NCBI GenBank assembly: GCA_036501345.1
Contig: DASYAN010000227.1
Location: 1-12,685, forward strand
Direction of reading: 5' to 3'
Length of the DNA: 12,685 nt
From: DASYAN01 sp036501345
GTDB taxonomy: Bacteria > Chloroflexota > Ktedonobacteria > Ktedonobacterales > Ktedonobacteraceae
The notes beneath the pieces were generated by a model. It searched no databases. It saw nothing but the letters and a program-made list of their open reading frames with translations, and was not told the DNA's origin. The number at the start of each line of letters is the position of its first letter. Within the stretch, counting starts at the first letter, position 1. The position numbers and the translations under genes were made by a program. Positions 6,688-12,685 of the stretch are shown one piece after another.

Positions 6688-8778
6688 TTATAGTTTGATA
6701 CATCCACCACTATCTGTAAAGAGAGGGGTGGTATCAACAGTATTATTAGAGGGAGGCTGCACTTCGACTGCTTGAGGTGAACTTGGAGTCAAGCTATTCG
6801 CACAGCTTTGTTGTGCACTCTGACTAGAGTTGGCATCGCCCCCAATCCAGAGGGTAATCTCGTAGCTGTGGTTGTTGTTCCACGTCGAGTCACAATCACC
6901 ACAGTCATCTTCCATAATAAAATACTTCTTGAGAAATGAGACATAGATGATGGTTCCTGGACTCAACGCATTTTGAGATGCAGCAAAAGTAATGGGATCG
7001 GAATAGGTGCCTGTTCCGCCAGCGGTCTGATGGATCTGAGGATATGCAATACTCGCTCCAGGAGGGCTATTGTCCGTCCAGCCACTAAAGTAAATTGTCA
7101 TATTTGTCGTTGTCGTCAATGGCTGAGGAGATGAAGAGCTTGATGGAGGAGGAGATGATGGAGATGATGGAGATGATGGAGATGATGGAGAAGAAGAATT
7201 TACTGATGAAGAAGAGGAAGTCGCTGCTTTGGAAGATATTTGAGAGAGAGATTGTGTTGTTGGGTTATTGTTAGTTCCTTGTGCTGCTGAGTTGTCGGTT
7301 TGAGCAGAAACTGAGTCAGTTGGAGGATTGCCTGCTTGACTGGGAATCTGTGGGATAAGCCCATGTATCAATTCTTGGGTTGAATGCAAACTTGTATCAT
7401 GTTGAGTCATCCCAGATGGCCAAACTGCATACGCAAGCAAGGCCACACTCATTGAGAGAGCAAGAGTTAGCCCTAGTACTTTTTTTCTACCGCGTAGTGC
7501 TCGTACAATCCGTGCTCTAGGCCGATCAGTATTATTTGTCGAGGGTGAAAGCATCCAGTCAGCTCTAGACAGACTCTGCCCGCGAACTGAGCTTCCAAAT
7601 AATGCTAGCTCGAGCGATCCATCGACATCTTCTTCCCTAAAGGGATCATTGAACAACACATCTTCTATTTCTTCTATGATCGGCATGGTCATAGCCACTT
7701 CCGATGTGAGAGCTGGTTGTGGCATTGCCTCAATCGTAATAGCAGAAGATCTATCGTGTTGTAGCCCCTTGTCTGCTGGTTCTGCTATGAGGCCCTTAGT
7801 ACTCAAGGATGCTCCAGATGGTTCAGGCTGCTGAGGTTTAGCAGACTTGAGGGCACGCTTGTGGATGGGGGAGGAGATAGCTTGTAATTTTGCCGACTTT
7901 ACAGAATGAGAAATGGCTCTGTTTGTGCGAGAGTAGATAGAGCGCATAAGAGGAAAGGCAGGCGGAGGTGACAAAACGGATTGGATCACTTCTAGAAATA
8001 ACGAGAAGTCAAAAAAGCGCTCGTCAGGATCTTTGGCCAAGGTTTTAAGCACAGCCACTTCGAGGGAGGGGGACAGGCCAGCTACACTCTCCGAGAGAGG
8101 GATAGGCAGGCCGCTGTTTGGCAGTCCCATCATGGACGCCAGACTCTGTGCGGCAAAAGGAACAGATCCTGTAATCAGTTCGTAGGCCAGACAACCCAAG
8201 GCATATTGATCGCTCCGAGCGTCGCATCTGCCTGTAAATTGCTCAGGGGCTAAATAACAGAAGGCATACTCTCCTGAGGTCTGATCACGGATGATGGCAT
8301 CCTTCCTGCTAACAAGATAGAAGTCTGTCAGGAAAACCTGACTGGTTGTATCGAAGAGGATGTTCTCTGGTTTGAGGTTGCCATGAAGAACGTTGTGTTC
8401 ATGGGCATAAGCGAGAGCCTTTCCTACCTGTGACACAATGGCAAGGGCATCACGTAGCTCCAAACGGCGAGGAGAGATCTGCTTCAGGCGGCTGCGTAAA
8501 GAATCGTTAGGCAAATATTCCCGCACGACAAAGGGCTGCTCTTCTTCTATGCCCATATCCAAGATGGGCATGAGATGCGAGTGCTGGAATTGTTTGATGC
8601 GTTGGGCTTTCTCCAACAGGTTCTCACGTTCATAGGGAAAATGGAAGAGTGACGCAGAGAATACAGTGAGAACCACTTGGCGCTCAGGTTCACTAATAGG
8701 AGAAGCCAGATAGGTCGAATGCGAATGCTTTTTGGCCAATTCTGTCGTGATATTGTATTGATTAAACTTTCCTTGCAT
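6688..8778 (-). CDS. Membrane-anchored Ser/Thr pseudokinase with exported C-terminal domain
   Basis: A 696-residue protein of Hanks-type kinase architecture. The start at 8778 follows GAGG with a 7-base spacer. Residues 1-275 are a kinase fold that lacks key catalytic parts. There is no glycine-rich loop. The VAIK lysine position is T38 (VVLTVF). The HRD motif is H132-G133-N134, so the catalytic Asp is Asn. DFG is D152-F153-Y154. K136, N139, the APE motif (177-179) and the later SDQYALG motif remain, so the fold should be intact but phosphotransfer is doubtful. A polar linker (about 276-430) leads to a basic stretch and one membrane helix (434-452, after RGRKK). Next come a Ser/Thr/Pro-rich linker (about 500-550) and an exported domain (about 560-696). 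That domain has cysteines at 626, 629, 659 and 693, a GTIIYVSFLKKYFIMEDDC motif and YEITLWIGG. It resembles double-psi beta-barrel (3D/RlpA-like) domains known from secreted fungal and actinobacterial proteins; that family call is from memory. Orientation (kinase inside, C-terminus outside) follows the positive-inside rule. A sensor role is inferred. Confidence 0.88.
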   Translation of the reverse strand: MQGKFNQYNITTELAKKHSHSTYLASPISEPERQVVLTVFSASLFHFPYERENLLEKAQRIKQFQHSHLMPILDMGIEEEQPFVVREYLPNDSLRSRLKQISPRRLELRDALAIVSQVGKALAYAHEHNVLHGNLKPENILFDTTSQVFLTDFYLVSRKDAIIRDQTSGEYAFCYLAPEQFTGRCDARSDQYALGCLAYELITGSVPFAAQSLASMMGLPNSGLPIPLSESVAGLSPSLEVAVLKTLAKDPDERFFDFSLFLEVIQSVLSPPPAFPLMRSIYSRTNRAISHSVKSAKLQAISSPIHKRALKSAKPQQPEPSGASLSTKGLIAEPADKGLQHDRSSAITIEAMPQPALTSEVAMTMPIIEEIEDVLFNDPFREEDVDGSLELALFGSSVRGQSLSRADWMLSPSTNNTDRPRARIVRALRGRKKVLGLTLALSMSVALLAYAVWPSGMTQHDTSLHSTQELIHGLIPQIPSQAGNPPTDSVSAQTDNSAAQGTNNNPTTQSLSQISSKAATSSSSSVNSSSPSSPSSPSSPSSPPPSSSSSPQPLTTTTNMTIYFSGWTDNSPPGASIAYPQIHQTAGGTGTYSDPITFAASQNALSPGTIIYVSFLKKYFIMEDDCGDCDSTWNNNHSYEITLWIGGDANSSQSAQQSCANSLTPSSPQAVEVQPPSNNTVDTTPLFTDSGGCIKL
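7154..7189 (-). repeat. Four perfect 9-bp repeats encoding Ser-Ser-Pro
   Basis: The plus strand carries GATGATGGA four times without error. On the coding strand this gives tandem Ser-Ser-Pro units in the linker between the membrane helix and the exported domain of the pseudokinase. Every change in copy number is in frame, so linker length could vary between strains without breaking the gene. Confidence 0.85.
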
Positions 8779-8875
8779 ACATGATCCTCTCTATTCAAAT
8801 GAGCATTTACGCGAGCTTTCGCACAACCGCTATAGATGCCCAAGCAGGTAATCCCATCAAGAAGATACCTCTGTT

Positions 8876-8904
8876 AGGATAACCGAGAGAGGGACGTATG
8901 ACAA
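8876..8904 (-). promoter_or_regulatory. Candidate promoter of the pseudokinase gene
   Basis: On the minus strand, TTGTCA (8904-8899, five of six to TTGACA) is followed after 17 bases by TATCCT (8881-8876, four of six to TATAAT). This is about 98 bases before the start codon. A second TTGTCA lies just upstream (8911-8906). If real, the kinase gene has its own promoter and does not depend on readthrough from LAL-2. Confidence 0.38.
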
Positions 8905-8925
8905 CTGACAAGTACCTGACATCTT

Positions 8926-8963
8926 GTCTCATTGATGCTCTTCTTCATCAACGAGGTTGAGAC
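8926..8963. other. Bulged 12-bp inverted repeat between LAL-2 and the pseudokinase
   Basis: GTCTCATTGATG (8926-8937) can pair with CATCAA (8946-8951) and TGAGAC (8958-8963), which leaves a 6-base one-sided bulge and an 8-base loop. It lies 50 bases past the LAL-2 stop. It has no U-run, so it is not a classical intrinsic terminator. It may stabilise the LAL-2 mRNA 3' end or act as an operator for the kinase promoter beside it. Confidence 0.4.
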
Positions 8964-9012
8964 GATAGTGAATAATACTTCTCTGTGAGTCGCTATAAAC
9001 GTTCCACTGCTC

Positions 9013-11862
9013 CTAACTCAGGAGACCCACGTCTTGAGCCCGCCGTACAGCTTGGACTCGATTCTGTACGTCCAGTTTGGCGAGAATCTGGCTGACATGG
9101 CGCTTAACGGTATCAATGGCAATCACCAGTTCGTGTGCAATCTGCTGATTGGAGGAACCTCGTGCTAAATGCTCAAGAACCTCCCGTTCTCGTTCAGTCA
9201 ACGGGTCTAACAGCGGTTGAACTTTTGTTCGTTGTTCTACCGTTGCAGGCCGGGCTTCATGCCCTGTACTTCCCTGGGAACAGGTGGTAGAGACTCTGTC
9301 CATCTGTCGAGGTTCATTCTCAGTACTCTCCTGGGGAAAGGCGGCAAGGATCGTATCCACATAAGGAGTTGGTCCGTACTTGCTTTGCCGCATCCGTAAC
9401 CGGGAGAGCAGGGCTGCCATTTGAGGGCCTTCGTCCACGAAGCTGCGGATGTAACCCTCCGGCTCTGCTAGATGTACTGCCTGGGAGAGTGTATCCAACG
9501 CTTGTGCTTCCTGCTGCCGCATTTGGTAGGCGAGGGCTTGTAAAAGCCGCATCTCAATCACATGACTCCAGCGCTGGCCATTGCTTGCTCTGACCAAGAC
9601 AGACTCCAGTCGCTGCAGGGCCACAGTTGGCTGCTTCTTTGCCAGCAGAATACGGGCACAGGCCACCTCTTCCCGCTCGTGTGCAAAGGGAGTACCATAC
9701 CATTCTCCTCCCTCCAGTCCCTTTGCCCAGCGTGTGGCACGATCCAGTTCTTCACAGGCCAACCAGAGCCGAACCTGATCGACCGTGGTAAAGAAGGAAC
9801 GGAAATAGAGGTAGGTAGGCCGATTCATGCGGCTACCGACGCGTTCAAATTGCCGGAGGGCTGTGCACGCTGCATCTAGATCTCGACACGACAAGGAAAT
9901 GCGCAACCGCACCGCGCACCTGCATAGTAAATACACAAGCGAGGTGAGCGAGGTAGTCTTTTCGCAGAGTGAGCGGGCCTCTTCTGCCAGTTCTAGTGCC
10001 GCACCAATGTCGTTCCATTCACGTAGAATGTCAGCTTGCAAGAGAGCAGGCCAGCCCACCTCAGGGAACAAAACATCTCCTGACTGCGTCTTCCCCAGCA
10101 ATATCGCTTGCTGGGCTAGTTGCTGAGCCTCACGCAGTTGTCCTGCTCCTATCATGGACAAGACGGTTGTCCCCAGGGCACTAATAGCAAGAGCTGGTTT
10201 TCCTGCTGCCTGGGCAAGCGAACTAGCTTGGAGGCTACACTGGATAGCGGCCTCTATATTGTTAGTACCAGTATAATAGGCCACGGCCTGGGCACTACTG
10301 ACGAGTGAGCGAGCTATGTAATTGTGTGCAGGAAGCTGGGCTAGGGTTTGCTGGCTGAGCGCAAGGACCGCCTCCCCATCCTGTTTATAGCTTCGCACAA
10401 ATACACGGAAGGCGGCAATATCTCCGAGTAGATCCTCTTGATTCTGCTGTGCTTGCGGAGGATGCATCGGAGATGAGACATCGGCATCGGTCTGTGTCGT
10501 GAGCGTTGCTTCAGCTGCATTAAGCCAAGTTTCCAGAACGGGATGAGAGGCAACCGCCCACCACATTTGGGCAGAGACCAGACAAAGACCCGGCCGGGAA
10601 CTCACCAGGTTTGCAGGTAACTGCTCCAGCCACTCTCGGAGAGTGACCAACGTATGTTCATTGGCTTCAAAGGTGAGTGACATCAATGGAAGACGCTCAA
10701 TGAGATCTGCAGCCCACTGCCACTGGTGAGCGCTGAAGGCATGTAGGATAGCTTCGGTGAGAGCGTTGTGCTCGGCGTACCAGATGCTGGCACGAGAGTG
10801 CAAGACGTGTGCAAGATCGCCCGGCATTTGTTTTAGCCTGGAGCGCAAAGCTTCGGCAAAGAGCTTATGGTAGCGATACCACTGACACTTGTCATCCAGG
10901 GAAACGAGAAATAAATTGGCTTGTTCCAGCCGTTTCAACATCTCCTGACTTCCATGTCGTTCCATCACGGCGTCACACAGTGAGGCATTAAACCGTTCCA
11001 GGATAGAGGTTGACACCAAAAAGGTTTGTACCTCCTTTAGCTGCTGCCGCAATACCTCCTCAGTCAAATAGTCCAGGATCTCTCGCTGATTCCCGTTCAC
11101 CTCTTCCAGCAGGAGGGCGGGATCTGGATGCTCTTGCAGAGACAACCCAAGCAATTGTAAGCCCACCAGCCAACCCTCTGTCCGTGCTGTTACCTCCTGG
11201 ATTGTCTCACCAGAGAAGTCCGCACCTATCACCTCATGGAAGAAAGCCCTAGTCTCCTCTGTTGTACAGCGCAACGGGTCAGTACGCACTTCAAGCATTT
11301 GTTGACGTGTCCGCAGCAGCGAGAGAGGCAGGGGAGGATCAGCTCGTGTTGCCAGAATGATGCGCAAGGAAGGAGGCAGATGTTCTACCAGATATGTGAG
11401 AGAGGTGTGCACTTTCTGCTCTGTGATCACCTGATAGTCGTCTAGAATCAATAGGAATTGTTCTATGCCTTCTACTAGCAGATTGATGAGGACCATCGGG
11501 ATATAGTTCAATGAGGGTACTTGCTCCGATTGTAGGGAAAGCAAGAGGGATTTGAAGCGTTGCGGTTGTTGTCTGTCCAATGCTGCCAGGATACAGGTCC
11601 AGAACTGCCCTGGATCATTTTCCCTCGCATCCAGAGAAATCCAGGCCACCCGTGGACTGCTTGCCGAGAGTGATTGCGTCCAAGCAGAGAGTAACATAGT
11701 CTTGCCAAAGCCAGCGGGAGCTGAGATGAGCGTAAGTGGATACCGGAAACTCTCCTGGAGTCTGGCAAAGAGCCGTGGGCGGGAGATTAGAGGATGAGAG
11801 GCGACAGGCACAAAGAAATTTGTTGTCAAAAACTGGTTTTGGATGATCATCGATGTATTCAC
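9013..11862 (-). CDS. LAL-2: intact MalT-like LuxR family ATPase regulator
   Basis: A 949-residue LAL/MalT-type transcription activator. I start it at the GTG at 11862, not the ATG at 11889. GGGAG lies seven bases before the GTG, and the codons that follow (NTS, DNA GAATACATCGAT) match the start of LAL-1. The ATG has no good ribosome site. Walker A is APAGFGKTM (residues 48-56) and Walker B is LLILDD (137-142), the same positions as in LAL-1. RTEGWLVGLQLL follows. The middle (about 350-800) is a helical TPR-like sensor region. The last 65 residues hold the LuxR helix-turn-helix (LTEREREVLEHLARG, then DTVKRHVSQILAKL). In MalT, ligand and ATP binding drive oligomerisation and activation at target promoters. 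The ligand and targets here are unknown. It shares its upstream element with LAL-1, so the two may be co-controlled. Confidence 0.95.
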   Translation of the reverse strand: MNTSMIIQNQFLTTNFFVPVASHPLISRPRLFARLQESFRYPLTLISAPAGFGKTMLLSAWTQSLSASSPRVAWISLDARENDPGQFWTCILAALDRQQPQRFKSLLLSLQSEQVPSLNYIPMVLINLLVEGIEQFLLILDDYQVITEQKVHTSLTYLVEHLPPSLRIILATRADPPLPLSLLRTRQQMLEVRTDPLRCTTEETRAFFHEVIGADFSGETIQEVTARTEGWLVGLQLLGLSLQEHPDPALLLEEVNGNQREILDYLTEEVLRQQLKEVQTFLVSTSILERFNASLCDAVMERHGSQEMLKRLEQANLFLVSLDDKCQWYRYHKLFAEALRSRLKQMPGDLAHVLHSRASIWYAEHNALTEAILHAFSAHQWQWAADLIERLPLMSLTFEANEHTLVTLREWLEQLPANLVSSRPGLCLVSAQMWWAVASHPVLETWLNAAEATLTTQTDADVSSPMHPPQAQQNQEDLLGDIAAFRVFVRSYKQDGEAVLALSQQTLAQLPAHNYIARSLVSSAQAVAYYTGTNNIEAAIQCSLQASSLAQAAGKPALAISALGTTVLSMIGAGQLREAQQLAQQAILLGKTQSGDVLFPEVGWPALLQADILREWNDIGAALELAEEARSLCEKTTSLTSLVYLLCRCAVRLRISLSCRDLDAACTALRQFERVGSRMNRPTYLYFRSFFTTVDQVRLWLACEELDRATRWAKGLEGGEWYGTPFAHEREEVACARILLAKKQPTVALQRLESVLVRASNGQRWSHVIEMRLLQALAYQMRQQEAQALDTLSQAVHLAEPEGYIRSFVDEGPQMAALLSRLRMRQSKYGPTPYVDTILAAFPQESTENEPRQMDRVSTTCSQGSTGHEARPATVEQRTKVQPLLDPLTEREREVLEHLARGSSNQQIAHELVIAIDTVKRHVSQILAKLDVQNRVQAVRRAQDVGLLS

Positions 11863-11939
11863 AGCGCTTCTCCCTTGCTGTACCCGCATGTGTTTCTGTT
11901 TTACTCTCTGAAAGCTCTACAATTACATCCTTCTTCACT

Positions 11940-11960
11940 ATTCTACCATGGCAAGCAACT
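11940..11960 (-). promoter_or_regulatory. LAL-2 promoter, extended -10 element shared with LAL-1
   Basis: On the minus strand, TGGTAGAAT (11948-11940) is an extended -10, about 78 bases before the GTG start. The 21-base block around it, read on the plus strand as ATTCTA, Y, CATGGCA, RR, CAACT, matches the LAL-1 upstream block at 18 of 21 positions. Conservation outside the coding region supports a functional site: promoter, operator or both. Confidence 0.58.
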
Positions 11961-12212
11961 TTTGTCCTGGTCTTTCTAAGGCTCATTGGTGCTCTGATTA
12001 AATGTCGGTAGCATCGGTTGTTGCCGAAGAAATGCTTGTCTCTGCTTATCCTTTTCATTTTCCCTTTTTAGCTGCTGGTAACTTTTCTCAGGAGTTGGTA
12101 AATCCTCTGGCATCGCTAATGTTCTCCTTTAGTAGTGGTTGTTTTCTGTTATACCCAAGGAAGGCCTTGCAGGAAATTACCTCTACTATTGGTAACGTTA
12201 GATGCTTAATAA

Positions 12213-12244
12213 AATAACATTACTATTTTAACAATAACATTACT
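12213..12244. repeat. Two 12-bp direct repeats 20 bp apart
   Basis: AATAACATTACT occurs exactly at 12213-12224 and 12233-12244. A related palindrome, TAACGTTA, lies at 12193-12200. The 20-bp period puts the copies on nearly the same face of the helix, which would suit a dimeric regulator. AT-rich sequence also produces such repeats by chance. Confidence 0.45.
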
Positions 12245-12292
12245 TCTCTATATTTTTGAAATCTTGCAGCAGAAGCCCTTTGTGCCATAGCT

Positions 12293-12685
12293 CTAAACAT
12301 TATTGCTCTCTTCATCCAGCTCCTGCAGCAATTTCTTGTCTAGCTTGCTGCTTAGATCTAGTTTGGCGAATAGGTCGGGGCGGCGTTGGCGTGTGCGGCG
12401 TAGCGATTCTTTACGTCGCCAGCGAGCAACGTTCTCGTGGTGTCCTGAGAGCAGTATGTCAGGGACAGGCCATCCCCTGAACTCTGCTGGTCGCGTGTAC
12501 TGTGGATATTCCAGCGTATGGCTGCTATGAGACTCCTCTTGTGGAGAATCGTCAGCTAGCACACCTGGAAGTAGCCTGCTCACGGCATCAACGATGATCA
12601 TCGTTGCCAACTCGCCACCTGTGAGTACATAATCGCCAATCGAGATTTCATCGGTTACCAGATGCTGGCACACGCGCTCATCAAT
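12293..12685 (-). CDS. trmD: tRNA (guanine-37-N1)-methyltransferase, C-terminal half
   Basis: The last 130 residues of TrmD, running off the right edge in frame. The enzyme uses S-adenosylmethionine to make m1G37 in tRNAs, next to the anticodon, and so prevents frameshift errors. The visible part begins IDERV, the end of the YEGIDERV motif. It continues with SIGDYVLTGGE, the trefoil-knot AdoMet site. Then come DAVSRLLPGVL, YPQYTRP, FRGWPVPDILLSGHH and RWRRKESLRRT, all typical. The residue aligned with the catalytic Asp of the E. coli enzyme (EDS motif) is Glu here (EES, about 12533-12535). The first half lies outside the window. In many bacteria rplS follows trmD, but here there is none before LAL-2. 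Confidence 0.97.
   Translation of the reverse strand: MDERVCQHLVTDEISIGDYVLTGGELATMIIVDAVSRLLPGVLADDSPQEESHSSHTLEYPQYTRPAEFRGWPVPDILLSGHHENVARWRRKESLRRTRQRRPDLFAKLDLSSKLDKKLLQELDEESNNV

Larger units (their letters stand above)
11863..12292. other. Intergenic region upstream of LAL-2
   Basis: About 430 bases without a supported gene. It holds the LAL-2 promoter element (11940-11960), an AT-rich stretch near 12200-12260 with a direct repeat, and no clear intrinsic terminator for trmD. A second, weaker minus-strand promoter is possible: TTGTTA (12234-12229), 17 bases, then TATTAA (12211-12206). That would give LAL-2 a leader of about 340 bases. The 71-codon plus-strand frame at 12002-12217 has no ribosome site or recognisable domain and looks like chance. 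Confidence 0.5.

Noticed and set aside
9217..11797. Many 60-105 codon plus-strand frames opposite LAL-2
   Set aside because: They are antisense shadows of a well-conserved regulator gene, with no family likeness or ribosome sites.
12002..12217. 71-codon plus-strand frame upstream of LAL-2
   Set aside because: No Shine-Dalgarno, no recognisable domain, and it lies in an AT-rich regulatory gap.

Overview
The window most resembles a chromosomal segment of a Ktedonobacteria-type Chloroflexota. I infer this from gene style, not from a marker gene. It has two large MalT-like LuxR regulators (LAL family), a receptor-like Ser/Thr kinase homologue with an exported C-terminal part, an orphan receiver protein, and the 3' half of trmD. 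Base composition is uneven. The regulator genes are near 57% GC in a sampled 60-base line (10561-10620). The coiled-coil gene at the left drops to about 25% GC (1021-1080).

Left part, plus strand: positions 55-107 hold five short AGTTGTCC-like repeats phased about 11 bp apart, which may be a transposon end or an operator. A possible 27-codon leader ORF (190-273) with a good Shine-Dalgarno overlaps the start of a 770-residue orphan coiled-coil protein (248-2560). That protein contains six tandem 21-residue repeats. After about 260 bases comes a single-domain response regulator (2822-3229). Bases 3230-3679 hold no convincing intact gene. The minus strand there reads like a decayed fragment, possibly of a glutaminase-A-type protein.

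Middle and right, all minus strand, in transcription order: the trmD 3' end (12293-12685, cut by the window edge), an approximately 430-base gap, an intact LAL regulator LAL-2 (9013-11862), a predicted membrane-anchored pseudokinase (6688-8778), and a second LAL regulator LAL-1 (3680-6497) that is split by a frameshift near 5470. LAL-1 and LAL-2 are paralogues with identical spacing of Walker A and Walker B. They also share a 21-base upstream element, identical at 18 positions, that contains an extended -10 promoter (TGRTAGAAT).

How the parts might work together (inference): the pseudokinase could sense something outside the cell through its exported domain and pass the signal on by protein contact. 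The two LAL proteins would be ATP-dependent transcription activators, possibly under common control through the shared promoter element. No operon link is shown, because each of the three genes has room for its own promoter. The most unusual items are the pseudokinase with its exported cysteine-containing domain, the shared LAL promoter element, and the 21-residue-repeat coiled-coil protein.
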